From Zingiber officinale (lineage: Eukaryota; Streptophyta; Magnoliopsida; Zingiberales; Zingiberaceae), in NCBI RefSeq assembly GCF_018446385.1, contig NC_055994.1, positions 36,996,868 to 37,060,867 of the forward strand: a stretch of DNA of 64,000 nucleotides. The letters are read 5' to 3'. Both the position numbers and the translations under genes were made by a program. Numbering within the stretch: position 1 is the first letter of the stretch; every line of letters starts with the position of its first letter. Below the pieces are notes generated by a model that saw nothing but the letters and a program-made list of their open reading frames with translations, had not been told where the DNA came from and did no database searches. This document shows, piece after piece, positions 22,337-34,273 of this stretch.

Positions 22337-24023
22337 CAAAGTAAGGTTAGTATTTCTTGTGATCTTTTGGAAAATTTTATAGAGGTACCTATCTTTGACT
22401 TTGTTGGATGTGATTCAATTTTTATTTCTTATTCTGCTTATCTTAATATGGTTATGGATCTATCTTATCTAATATTTTTGTGGGAGATTTGTATTTTCTT
22501 TGCATGTGCAGATTTCACTTGGGCTAATAATTAGAAGCTCAATCTGAACCGTCTTCGACCACCCGAATGAACTTTAAAGAAGACGAAGATGGAGAGAGCG
22601 ATACTTCACTTTTTAACTCCTATATTGAAAGCTCCCTCCATAATAAGAGCCCTTGGTAGGAGGGTGTTGAAATATCTTACCCCTCCAAGAGAAAGATTTA
22701 GATGAATCTAATGAGGTGGTCGAGCTAATGACCTTAAACAAGCGCTTCTTGGGAGGCAACCCAAGTTCATTTTCCTTATTTTCTTTTATGTCTTTAGTTC
22801 TCTCTTTATAATAAACATGTATCCTCTACTTAATTTTTCTTGTCTATCTTATTGTTGTAGAATTCAAAGTTGTGAAGGAATGTGAGTATTGAATAGAGGA
22901 GTATCTTTAAAAACATGAATGTCAACCATTTAGAGCTCATCACTTGGTAACTTCTCTTAAAATCTCCTCCACATTATTTTTAGTTTTCATTGGGACAATG
23001 AAAAGTTTAAGTCTGGGGGGATGCATTAGATGCATTTGATTTGCTTTGTTTTTTTTGTTGTTGCTTATGTCTTGCATTTTGTTTTGATTTTTTGTGGTAT
23101 ACATCTTGAGAACATCAAACTTCACTTATATGCTTTCTTGTCTTCAAGATTAAATGTTAGCACGTTCATTATCTAGGTTCATGATGTTCAAATGATGCTA
23201 GTAGTATGCTTAATGTACCTCTTTTCTCTATCTTGGGTAGCATGATATAAGCTAAGTATCATTTGGAGATAAGTTTTAGTCTTGGCTTGACCTTAAGGAT
23301 CTTATTTTCACTACACTTTGACTTGATGCTTGAACGTTTGATATCATTCAAATAGTCATGATTCATCTTGTTTGTTTAGTACTTAGTTTCCATGGTGATT
23401 TTTTAAACTTCATTTTGGTTACTGGATGAGGCTCAATTCATGCAAGCTCATTTGGAAAAATCAAAATATCTCAATATTTGTGCTAAAAGTACACTTGTTA
23501 AATAAGATTTGCACAATGCAAATGCTTATGAAAAAAAAATGTGAAAAAAAAGCAATGGAAAAGAGTGAATAAGGGATATAAAAAACAGTTGTCGTGAGTG
23601 AAATCTAGCAAGTCACCCCTTTGAGACCGAGTTGGGTTACTAGGGAAATGACTGCTTAGCTTCTCTTGAGATTGAGAACACCTTTGAGACCATGGGTTGA
23701 TTGAGAAATATGAACTAAGTGTTTGGCAAGTAAGTGCCTATCACTGGTTACTTGTCTATCACTGGAAACATTAGGAATTCAAATTTGATGATGATTTGAC
23801 TAGGACATAGATTGAAACTTGAAGAGTTTTGAGTTGTCTTTGCACTGTGCACAGGGTACTTATGCTTGAGCCATGCTTAACTTGTTTTCATGATCATGCT
23901 TACTAATGAAACCTTTTGATAGAGTTAGGAGAATGCATTAGGGATATGAGAACATTATAGAGCATATGAATCTGGATTGCAGCATTTTGCTTGAGGATAA
24001 GCAAAGGTTTAAGTCTGGGGGTG
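22337..24023 (+). other. F 3' untranslated region and polypurine tract
   Basis: No pol is present. The words around 22720-22770 (a 'gaggtggtcgagctaatgac' type sentence followed by 'ttgggaggcaacccaag') and 'aagtctggggggatgcat' at about 23010 are typical of the 3' region of Athila elements. The polypurine tract AAGTCTGGGGGTG ends at 24023, directly before the LTR. Confidence 0.7.
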
Positions 24024-24289
24024 TGATGTGCGTAGATTATATACACTTATTAGCATGTTTTGAAGCACATTCACATACTTTGAGCATGCTTGATCTATGC
24101 ATTTTCATACTTTCAGCTTTCCTTTTTAGAATGTTTACTCTCTTTGTTCGGAGATCTGCTTTTGTGCATTTTTTTTGTACGCAGGAGTCGAATCTGGTGA
24201 AAGATGCGTGATCGAGGCCAAATCTGCAAGCAACGCGATGGAGGAAGCCATGACACTTGAACCCTACATGACCCTGCCATGGGTGGTTT

Positions 24290-24712
24290 CCCAAGCCGTG
24301 TAAGGATAAGAGGTCGTGTAGATGCACCAGAGAAGGAAGATGGCATGGCCGTGTGAACCGCACATGGTCGTGCCAAGTTTTAAAGCCCAAGGAAACTTGG
24401 GTCGTGTACACCACACGACCATGTCAGTTTTCCAGAGACAGGAGAAGCTTCGGCCGTGTACACTACACGACCGTGTGAGGTTTCCAGAGAGCAGGAGAGT
24501 GTTGGCCGTGTGCACCACACGACCGTGCCAGGTTTCCAGAGGTGAAGGCAGTGTAGGCCGTGTGGATCTACACGGTCGTGCAAGGGGAGCATTGATAGAG
24601 GCAAGCCACAACCGTGTACCTCACACGGCCGTGTGAGGTTGGCAGTGAAGAGAGTGGAGCAGGCCGTGTGAACCTCACACGGCCGTGCCTCGGGGTCGTG
24701 TGGCGCCCAAAC
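24290..24712. repeat. CGGCCG palindrome array (F 3' LTR)
   Basis: Facing half-sites GGCCGTGTG...CACACGGCC in pairs 21-23 bp across, at roughly 24400, 24455, 24507, 24558, 24610 and 24665, separated by spacers that repeat 'tttccagag' with a 52-54 bp period. Altered copies mostly read CGGTCG or CGACCG. The array ends about 10 bp before the TATA box. Confidence 0.9.
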
Positions 24713-24720
24713 CCCTCATC

Positions 24721-24728
24721 TATATAAG
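24721..24728 (+). promoter_or_regulatory. TATA box of F LTR
   Basis: TATATAAG, downstream of the palindrome array in element direction. No other convincing TATA box occurs in this LTR. Confidence 0.6.
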
Positions 24729-25771
24729 GCCTCCTTCAAGATTTGAAAGGGGATCTTCTCCCCTTTGGGAGAAAAGAAGATTTGGGCGATTCCTTCCATT
24801 CTTGGGTGGATTTCTGGGTGATCTAAGGGATGATCCTTACCGATTCGACTCCAAGATCGAAGGATTGGATCCAAAGACTATTCTTCTCCGTAGATAAATT
24901 TTCTTTCTCTCCTTTCTTGGATTTGAGGGATTAGAAATGCTTGTAATCTTTGTTTCTTTCAGATTCTTTCTTCGATTTATGGAGTAGATATCATGTTCTA
25001 GGAAGGAGGGAGTATTTATAAGGAATTCTTGATGTAAAACTCTTGTGGATATGCCAATTTCCCATTTCTATGATTTTGTCCTATTTTGCATCTATTTGAT
25101 CTTGTGTGGAATGTTGTGATTGTGCCTAATTACCATGCTTGATTGAATGTTTGGATATCTTGTGGATCTTGTAGAGGTAATTCTTCATTCGATTTTCCGA
25201 GGGACCTTCGTGACAGGAACATGCCTGTGTAAGGATGTTTGAGGGATTATCTTGAAGGGAAAATTAGGTATTCCAAGAGGGTAGGATAGATTTATGCATT
25301 AATCTTTATATCTTGATGGGTTGATGAGTGATGGATTCTTATGTTGATTTTCTAAGGGACGCTCGTGACAGATAAGCCTTTGTAAGGACAGTATAGATTC
25401 ATTCTAATTGACCAATCTAGGTATGGATTTCAGTCCTAGGTCGGTTCTCTATTACAAGAGAGAACTGACATCCTTTTACAAATGATGGACAATTGAGAAA
25501 AAAGATTTGGTAGATTATTTACATTTAAGAACCTTACAAAGAAACCAAAACTCCTAGAATATCCCTTATCATTGCCTTTATTCTTGTTGCATATTCTTTC
25601 ATTCTTTTGTTTACTTTTCATAGTTACACCTAGACTTTGTTAATCCATTGCTTTGTTGTCTAGCTAATTCGTTTTGAGATATTCTTAGTGCTTATTCCAG
25701 TCCCTATGGATATGATAATCTTTTATATTACTTGCGATATTTCCGTACACTTGCGGAGAGATAACACTAAT

Positions 25772-26512
25772 CTCTCTAGAGTCTTATAGAGATGAGAAGA
25801 AATAAATTTGGTCCTCAATTGGGAGAAGTATCATTTCATTATTAAAGAAGGAATAGTATTGAAACATAAAATCTCAAAATATAGAATAGAGGTCGATCAA
25901 GCGAAGATAGAAGCTATTGAGAAACTTCCCCCACCAATTAATATGAAAGGAGTGTGGAGTTTTTTTGGGGCTTGTAGGATTTTATCACAGATTTATAAAG
26001 GATTTTTCTAAAATATTCAAGCCATTGACTAATCTTTTGATAAAGGATGTGGAATTCTATTTTGATGAAAGTTGCTTGGAGGCCTTCAAGAAAATCAAAA
26101 GTGCTCTTATCACTGCCCCAGTTATCCAAGGTTTGGATTATGAACTCCCATTTGAAATAATATGCAATGCTAGTGATTTCATAGTTGGAGCAATGTTGAG
26201 TCAAAGGAAGGATAAGAAGCTACCTGTCATACGCTATGCTAGAAACACCTTAGATGGAGCCCAAATGAACTATGCTACTATTGAAAAAGAATTATTGACA
26301 ATGGTTTTTGCATTTGACAAATTTAAATCATATTCGATGGGTTCAAAAGTCATAGTCTATACAAACCATACAGCTATACGGTATCTACTCAGTAAAAAAG
26401 ATGTTAAACCATGGCTGATCAAATGGATACTGCTTCTCCAAGAGTTTAACTTAGAAATTAGAGATAGGAAAGGAGAAGAGAATGTATAGTGGATCATCTA
26501 TCTAGGATATGG
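25772..26512 (+). pseudogene. Gypsy G reverse transcriptase end and RNase H
   Basis: This resumes the RT interrupted by F. It reads LVLNWEKYHFIIKEGIVLKH, IEVDQAKIEAIEKLPPPIN, a frameshift near 25965, then [20 protein letters not shown]. The RNase H part follows: [40 protein letters not shown] and [20 protein letters not shown]. The second piece (25965-26489) is open for 174 codons. The frame then runs through one stop into VDHLSRIWQ, where solo LTR H was inserted. Confidence 0.9.
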
Positions 26513-26517
26513 CAAGA

Positions 26518-28036
26518 TGGTACGCAACCGCAAGTGCATGATTTTGTCATCAGTAATAAAAAGATATTGATCCCACAGGGACTGGTTATAAGCACAAGAG
26601 ATGTCTCACATAGAATTAGCTAAACAATCAATAAGGTAAGAAATGAACTAAGTCGCAACTAGAAATGGAACTAGGAAAGTAAATGAAGTATATGGTTTGG
26701 TAAGTGTTCTAGGAATTCGGTTTCATTGGGATATTCATTGATGTAGCATGGTTCTCCAATTCATATCCTCAATTGACATGCATTTGTAAGAAGTTGTCGA
26801 TTTTCTCCTGTAGAAGACAATTGGTAAGGGACTTCGATTTACACCTCTAGCGATTAAATGATTATGATCCCTATGAAGTCCATTAGCAAGGCAGCCTGTC
26901 ACCAATGCCCCTCGACCATACAACACAAAAACACAACACCACTCAATTCACATAAAAGTGCAGGAACTAAATGCATTCAACTATCTCACCTCCTTGTAGA
27001 GACTAGCTTCACCTTTCAAGGTTATCCCCTAGATGTCCGTTAGCAGGGCAGCCTATCACAAACATCCCTCAGTCATACAATCTAGCGTATTCCTCTATGG
27101 GATCCAAAAGTCTCACAAACATTCAATCCAACATCGTAATTAGATCCAAACACAAGCATCCACACAAGATCAAATAGATACAAGGCACATCAACATCATC
27201 TAAATAGGAAATTGGCATATCCATGAGATTCATACATCAAATCACACCACAATTACTCCCTTAATCCTAGAACAATGAATCTACTCCATAGTACAAAGAT
27301 AGAGACCCGAAAACAAAGAGATTACAAACATTCCAATCCCCAACAAGAAGAGAGAATATAAATGCTTATCTAGAGACGATGAGTGATCTTCGAAACCAAT
27401 TCTTAGTTTCTGGAGTCAATATGGAGGTGAAGATAGCTTAGGATCACTGGAACAAAGCTAGAGAGGATGTAGAACAACTCCAAGTTGAATCTCCCCAAAA
27501 GGGAGAGCCTCCCCCTCTTGAAAGGGGAAGAAACCCCCTTATATAGAGCAGGGCACGGGCACCACATGGCCCGTGCCACGGCCGTGTGGCTCTCACACAA
27601 CCTCACAAGTCTTGCTCTCGGCCAAGGTGACACGACCATGTAGATCTACATGGTCGTGTGCTGCTGTAACTCTGGATGGCTTACACGGTCGTGTAGCACA
27701 CACGGCCAGGCCATTCTTAGCTTCTGGAAATCTTGCATGGCCATGTGACACACACAACCTGAGCTTGCATTCTTGGCTTCTTTGGCATGGTCGTGTGGCT
27801 CACATGACCAGTGTTGTCCTCCTAAATTTGTTGACAGGATTGACCACGAGCATTGTTTCCTCTCCATATTTGACTCCTATAAGTAGAAAATACACAAAAG
27901 CGGATCTTTGAACAAAGAAGAATAATTATGCTGAAAGTAAGACTAAGAGTATGAAGGTGCATAGACAAAGCATGCATAAAATATATGAATGTGTGTCAAA
28001 ACATGCTAAATAAGTGTATATAATCTACATACATCA
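26518..28036 (-). repeat. Solo Gypsy LTR H (1,519 bp)
   Basis: On the minus strand it begins TGATGTATGTAGATTATA (28036) and ends GCGGTTGCGTACCA (26518). CAAGA occurs on both sides (26513-26517 and 28037-28041), so it is a clean insertion reduced to one LTR. It is a diverged relative of the F, G and K LTRs with the same layout: a palindrome array at 27545-27815 and a TATATAAG box on the minus strand at 27538-27546. Confidence 0.9.
27545..27815. repeat. CGGCCG palindrome array (LTR H)
   Basis: Facing copies of ACGGCCGTGTG and decayed forms (ACGACCATGTAG, ACATGGTCGTGTG). The array is directly upstream of the TATA box in element direction. ORFs through it on both strands are artefacts. Confidence 0.85.
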
Positions 28037-28041
28037 CAAGA

Positions 28042-29400
28042 CAACACAAGGGAATCCAAAAAATGATTTACTTATCAATGACTCTTTTTCTGATGAACAC
28101 CTTTTATCCATATCTAGTGCAAAGGCGCCATGGTATGCAAACTTTGCAAATTACCTTGCCAGCAAGGTCATTCCCCCAAGCTTTTCACGTCGACAAAAGA
28201 GGAATTTCTTCTCTAATATTAAATATTATATTTGATATGAACCTTTCCGAAATGCAGCAATGCAATTTACTGAAGATGTGTTCCTAAAGAGAAAGTTAAA
28301 GAATTTTTGTTTTATTTTCATTCATCATCTTATGATGGGCATTTGGGGATTATCAAAACGGCCACAAAAATCTTACAAGTTGGATTTTTTTGGCAGCATT
28401 TATTCAAAGATATGAAGGAGTATGTTTAATCTTGTGATCAGTGTCAAAAGACTGGAACCATCACTAAGTGACATGAAATGCCCCAAATTGAGATTCTTAA
28501 AGTCAAATTATTTGATATTTGAGGAATAGATTTTATGGGTCCATTTCCTTCACCATTTGGAAACAAATATATCCTTGTTGATGTGGACTACGTGTCCAAC
28601 TAGGTGGAAGCTGTCACCTCCCCTACCTATGACACTAAAATAGTTATCAAATTGTTTAAAGAGGTAATCTTGCCTTAATTTGGAGTCCAAGCTATCATAA
28701 GTGATGGGGGATCTCATTTTATTGAGAAATTGTTTGAAACTATGCTCAAGAAATATGGAGTGAGTCATAAAATTATAACAACTTACCATCCGCAAACTAG
28801 TGGACAAGTTAAAATTTCCAATAAAGAAATCAAAGCATTTTTGGAGAAGACAGTATCTACATCATGAAAGGATTGGTCTCTAAAATTAGATGACGCTTTG
28901 TGGTTATACTGAACTGCTTACAAGACCCCAACCAAAATGACCTATTTCTGGATAATCTATGGAAGCTGTGTCATTTACTAGTAGAATTAGAATACAAAGC
29001 CTATTGGGCATTTAATGCCTTAATTTTGATTTGAAAGTAGCTGGTGAGAAAAGAAAACTCTAACTTAATGAACTCGATGAATTGCGGATGGATGCATATG
29101 AAGATGCAAGGTCCTATAAAGAGAGAAGAAAAAAATGACACGATCAACACATTTTATGACAGGAATTCAAAGAAGGAGACTGGGTGCTATTGTTCAACTC
29201 TAGGTTAAAATTATTCCCCAGAAAAATAAAGTCAAGGTGGACCATTCAAAATTTAAAAGGTGTATCCATATGGAGCAATTAATATTTGGAACGAAGAATC
29301 TGGACTTTACAAGGTAAACGGGCAGCGTCTCAAGAGGTATTTCCTCAAATCACCAATTAACAGATGTGAAAAGCTATACTTTTCTAAACCATGACCACTT
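28042..29400 (+). pseudogene. Gypsy G integrase (heavily decayed)
   Basis: Across three frames one can follow an Athila integrase: PWYANFANYLASKVIPPSF, the zinc-binding region, then [84 protein letters not shown] and the GPY-like end with VNGQRLKRYF. At least a dozen frameshifts and stops. It would join cDNA to host DNA; this copy cannot. It continues G pol after the H insertion. Confidence 0.85.
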
Positions 29401-30097
29401 GAGTGAACTAAGCAAGGGGTTGAGATAAAGACCTAAAACAAGTGCTTCTTGGAAGGTAATCTAAGGGTTCAATTCAATTTAGTTTGCAATTTTCTTTGTT
29501 TATTAGATGTTTAATTTGTATTTTAATTTTGTTTTTAGGGATTTCATGCCGGTGAAGTTGAAGAGGAGAAAAGTCATAGCAAATTCAACCCTCACACACC
29601 TCCAGGAGTCGGTCGTGTGAGGCTACCCGAGAAGAAGAGGACATGACCGTGTTAATCCACACGACTGTGTGAGGCTAGCAAAGAAGAAAAAGACTAAGGC
29701 CATGTGGATCTACACGCCCATGTGGCTTTGGTAGAGAGGGAGAAAAGGTCGGTCATGTGAATCCACACAGCTGAGTGACTCAACCCGAGAGGGAGCTAGA
29801 CCAAGTTGTGTCAATTGACGCGCCATGTGACCCCAGCCGAGGCAAAGAAGACCAAGGTTGTGTCATTTGACATGACCATGTATGAAAATGGTGAAAAGGG
29901 CCATGTGGATTCCACACAGCCTAGTCCATATAAACTCGAGCTAGGACACGGGCATGTGGGTTTCACAAGATCGTGCCCACCGACTCCTTCCACACCCCTT
30001 TCCAATTCCCTCTTCTTCCAAAAGACCTCAACTTACTTCCTTCAACTCCATCATCCACTTCCTTCTCCATCCCTAGAGTTTTCACTCCATTTTAGAC
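29401..30097 (+). repeat. G intergenic region with internal palindrome array
   Basis: After a typical Athila 'acaagtgcttcttggaaggtaa' sentence (about 29435), the interval 29600-29970 carries CACACGGCCGTGTG-like repeats of the same type as the LTRs, here inside the element body, then a C-rich leader into the next ORF. Short ORFs over the array are artefacts. Confidence 0.7.
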
Positions 30098-31504
30098 TTG
30101 ACCTCTCCATCATCCATAATGTCAAATCCCATCAAAGAAAGCACTCCAACAAGAAAAAGGAAGGAGAAGATGGATACTTCAAGAGAACAAAATACAAACT
30201 TCAAGGGTATGACTAATAACTTTGATATTATTTTTCTAGTGATGAACAAATGCATCATTATAATTCATTGTCTAAATGTTCCATTTTGAGCACTAGATTC
30301 ATGGACCATGCAACCTTAGATGTTTTAGGTTATAGAGATGATATAGATTGGCTCCTTGAGAGGGTAGGATGGAACAACTTTATGAGCATAAAATACCCAA
30401 CTTACCCTTGAATTGTTTTGGAAATCGTAAGCTCCATCAATGTTCATAATGTTCAAGGAGGTGGGAAGATTAAATTTTACTTGCTTAATGATGATTATAA
30501 GTGGACACTTAACGATTTTAATGCATGCTTTGATTTGCCTAGGGGCAGAGCACATATAATTCTCCCTGAATTTGAAAATTCAAATATATGGCAATCGATC
30601 ACTAAGCAATCTCATTATAACCCATATTTGTCTAAGTCTAATAGTATCATTAACCCCATCTTTCGATATCTTCAATTGGTTATGAGGAATACTATATTTA
30701 GATATGGAAATAAGGAAGGAATAGTGAGACTTTCTGATTTATATTTTTTATGAACAATGGTGGAAAATGTTTCAATCAATTCCTGATATCACTTTCTAAA
30801 GCACTTAGTGAAATTAGGGAGGGTGTCCTCTACTAGCCTCGTTGTTCTAGGAGGGATGCTCACTCGCATGGCTTTAGTGTTAGGATGTGACCTTGATGAC
30901 TTAGAGATGGTAAAAAATGTCCTATGAATATATTTAAATTCATGTTTGGCAATTCGTATGATACGATGTGATAGACACAGTTATAATCTTTTACTTAAAA
31001 GTAACTTTCCTTTATGGTTGCCTAATCCAGGATTGATCACAATTCAAATTAAAGATAATTGGTGCTTATCTTTGGCAAATCAACACTCTAGCCTCCCCCT
31101 CACTTTAGCCCCCATGAACATCACTTTAGTTAGTTGAGAACTTGCTAGATTTAACTTCCATGAGTTTTGCCTTATTTTAGATAGCCCTCATCACGATCAT
31201 GAGATACACAAAAAATTGTTAACCAATGGCATTTGCATGATGGATGAATAGTTTAAATGTTTATAAGATTATTTAAGGAGCAAGAGAGAATTATGCAAAA
31301 AAAAAAAATGGCTAAATTTATGGAAGCTCATAGGAATAAAATGAACTTAAATGAGGATTTTAGGGGATTCATAATATTTCTTCAAAATGATATCAATGAA
31401 CTATTTTCATATCATAAATTTATGAGGGATAAGGTGAGTTGGTTCATTAAATTATTGCCTAATATTCTAGATTTTCCTTATCTTCCACCTCTATCACCAT
31501 ATTG
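30098..31504 (+). pseudogene. Gypsy G ATHILA-type ORF
   Basis: Located between integrase and the 3' LTR, where Athila elements carry an extra ORF of unknown function (ATHILA ORF-1 family). It begins MSNPIKESTPTRKRKE (30119) and, after frameshifts, contains VHNVQGGGKIKFYLLNDDYK and WTLNDFNACFDLPRG (30418-30640), ICMMDE near 31240 and a charged C-terminal part (31257-31505). The match is by position and by the 'LxxFNxxxxLP' pattern only. Multiple stops. Confidence 0.6.
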
Positions 31505-32567
31505 ATTTCATCGGAATGATAAAAAGTTTATGTCTAGAGGGGTGTTGTATATAGTCTAATTTGTATATAGTCTGATTTCCTTTCTTTACATTTCTTTTCT
31601 TTGTATTTTTAGTATCTTTGCTTGTTTTCATGTCTTTGTTTATTTTGAGTTCAGTTTTTTAATTTTCCTCCACTTGTTTTGATTATCATTTTGACTATCT
31701 TTTTAGTTATTTTGTGGCATGTCGAGAACATCAATCCTCATATTTTTGCTAACTTGCTAATAGAAAAATGGTTAGTACATTTATTTCTTCATTCATGTTA
31801 TTGTAGAGATAGTGCTAGTATGTTTAGTAGACCTCTTTTCTCCATCTTTAGTAGCATGAAGTGAGCTAAGCATTGTAAGGAGATAAATTTGAGTTTTGGT
31901 ATAACCTTAAGGATCTTACCTTCACTTTACTTAAGCTTGAATAGACTGATAACTTTGAAATAGTCATGATTCATCTAAATTATTTACTACTTAAGTTCCC
32001 ATAGTGATTTCTTGGATTACATTTTGGTTACTAGACGACCTCGTATCATGTCAACCCATTTGGAAAAATCAAAATCCCTGCATTTGTATTATACTTGCAT
32101 ATGTTTTAGTGCTTCACCTCATAAAGCACTGAAAAAATCATTTGAAAAGGAATAAAAAATAGTTATCGTGAGTGGAAACTAACAATTTACCCCTTTGAGA
32201 CCGAGTTAGGGAAAATAAATGTTATGTTTCTCTTGATTCCGAGTAGTCCTTTGAAACTTTGTGTAGTCTAAGAAATATGAACTAAATGTGTGGTAGATAA
32301 GTGTCTATCACCAGGAACATAAGGAATTGAATTGGATGACAACTTGACTAGGATAGAGATTAAAACTTGAAAAGTTTGGGTCACTTATTGCATTATGCAT
32401 AAGAACTTATGTTTAGGCCATATTTAGGTTATTCCACAATCATGCTCATAAATGAAACTAGTTGATAGAGTTAGACAAGTGACTAGGGATTATGATGCAT
32501 TATAGGAACATGAATTTAGATTATGACATTTTTCTTGAGGACAAGCAAAGGTTCAAGTCTGGAGGTG
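31505..32567 (+). other. G 3' untranslated region and polypurine tract
   Basis: T-rich, non-coding, homologous to 22800-24023 of F (for example the 'cccctttgagaccgagtt' sentence near 32190 and 23615). It ends in AAGTCTGGAGGTG directly before the LTR. Confidence 0.7.
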
Positions 32568-34145
32568 TGATGTGAGTAGATTATATACACTTTTTTGTAT
32601 ATTTTGACACGCATTCACGTACTTTATTTGTGTTTGATCTATGTATTTTTACACCTCTTATGGTATTTTTAATATAATTACTCTTCTTTATTAGAGATCT
32701 GCCCTTTGTGTATTTTTCTTGTTGAAAGGACATACTTTTGGAGCGAAAATGGCATTTGTAGATGACTTGGAGAACAAACGAAGAAAAAGGATCCGGCCAT
32801 GTCGAATCCACATGGTTGTGTCACATACCAAAGGAGGAGAATGCTCCAGCCATATGAACCCACACGTTTGTTTCACAATACAGAGAAGAAATAAGACCTG
32901 GCTATGTGGATTCCACATGGTCGTGATAATGAAATAGAGAAGGACCAGACCTTGGCCGTGTGGATGCACACGGTCGTATGGATTTTCTCGAGCCGGAGCT
33001 GACTATGGCCATGTGGGTTCCACATGGTTGTGTGAGAGTTCTAGAAGCAAGTAGACCTTGGTCATGTGGATGCCACACGGCTGTGGCACAGGTCGTGCTA
33101 GGCATGTGCCCAGCTCTATTTAAGGGGAGAAAGGTTCTCCCTTTTGGGAGATCCATCTTGGATAAGATCTAGACTTCTTCAGCACATCCTCAATGGTCCA
33201 AAGTTCTATTCAACATCTCCATCTCTCTAGAAGCAAAGGATTAGATCCGAAGATCACTTGACGCATTAGATAAGCTTCTTCTCCCTTCTTTCTCTAGATT
33301 GGATTTTGATGCTTTCAATTTCATTATCATTGGATTCTTTCTCCTTAGTTATGGAGTAGATCTTTTGTTCTAGGATTAAGGGATTAATTGTGATATGAAT
33401 TGATGTAAAACTCATGGATTTATCAATTTCCTATCTACATGACATTGATATGTCTTGTATCTACTTGATCTTATGTGTGTGTAATATGCTTGAGCTTAAT
33501 TTCTATGTTTGATTAAGTGTTTTGTAGAATTATGAATCCTGTAGAGAAAATGGCCTAGATCGTATGACCGAGGATCCCTAGTGACAAGGGTATCCCATTT
33601 TCGAACATCTAGAGCCTTACCTTGAAAGGAGAAGAAATTCTCCACAAGAAGGTAGGGAATTTGATATAATTATTATTTCTATCTCTATGTTATTATTTGT
33701 TAGTGTGTTCTTATGATTTATGACCGAGGGGCCCTAGTGACAGGGGTATCCCATTACCGAATTTCATAAGAATCACTTCTATTTAGTAGCATAGGATTTG
33801 GACTAAGATAGCATTCCGGCTTGACCTCTGTGGGGAAAAGCCGGTAATGAGTCTAACTTCTTACAAGTAGTTAGGAATAGAGTATATGCGATAGGTGATC
33901 CATGATACATTGATTAACATCACAATGAAACTAAACTCCTAGATCATTTCCCAAACTAAGTTCCTCGACACTCTCTCTATTTCTCTCTCTCTCAATCTTA
34001 CTTCTCTTTACTTAGTGTGTAACTCTCGACAATCGATCATTTAGCTAATTCACCGTGAAAAAGCATTAGTGCTTATAATTAGTCCTTGAGAGATCGATAG
34101 TCTTTTATTACTTGACGACACTCATATACTTGTTGGCTTATATCA
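32568..34145 (+). repeat. Gypsy G 3' LTR
   Basis: Starts TGATGTGAGTAGATTATA after the polypurine tract. The end near 34145 is placed by alignment to the F and K ends and is uncertain by some bases. It has a palindrome array at 32790-33110 and TATTTAAGG at 33117. The target duplication cannot be tested because the 5' end of G is outside the window. Confidence 0.75.
32790..33110. repeat. CGGCCG palindrome array (G 3' LTR)
   Basis: Decayed version of the F array: many ATGGCCATGTGG, ATGGTCGTG and one intact ACGGCTGTGG-like copy. This is more decay than in F, consistent with G being older. Confidence 0.8.
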
Positions 34146-34273
34146 TAATGCGACCAATACGAAATATATTATAATCATATATAAAGGGTGAATGACCTAT
34201 AATTCACCTATTAAAGATATATTGTATATAGATGGAATGAATGATTCACAATCCATCTAATATAAAATATATT
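34146..34273. other. Short unassigned AT-rich segment
   Basis: 128 bp between the G LTR and the C LTR, rich in 'atatatt'. No element ends recognised. It could be host DNA or an old repeat. Confidence 0.4.

Larger units (their letters stand above)
24024..25766 (+). repeat. Gypsy F 3' LTR (1,743 bp, intact)
   Basis: Begins TGATGTGCGTAGATTATA after the polypurine tract and ends GAGATAACA. CTAAT at 25767-25771 repeats the flank of the 5' LTR (complement at 5955-5959), giving a 5-bp target duplication. It contains a palindrome array (24290-24710) and TATATAAG at 24721. It is the uninterrupted reference for the broken 5' LTR. Confidence 0.9.

Noticed and set aside
24290..24712. Possible CRISPR-like array
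   Set aside because: Repeats are short palindromes with decayed copies, spacers are themselves similar, there are no cas genes and the DNA is plant retroelement sequence.
30098..31504. Envelope gene of a retrovirus-like element
   Set aside because: Position fits, but I see no signal peptide or transmembrane segment in the readable parts; only an ATHILA-type ORF can be supported.
4479..34145. Endogenous pararetrovirus (caulimovirid) pol
   Set aside because: Integrase, LTRs, polypurine tract and tRNA-Asp-type primer site all fit Athila-like Gypsy elements; caulimovirids lack integrase and LTRs.
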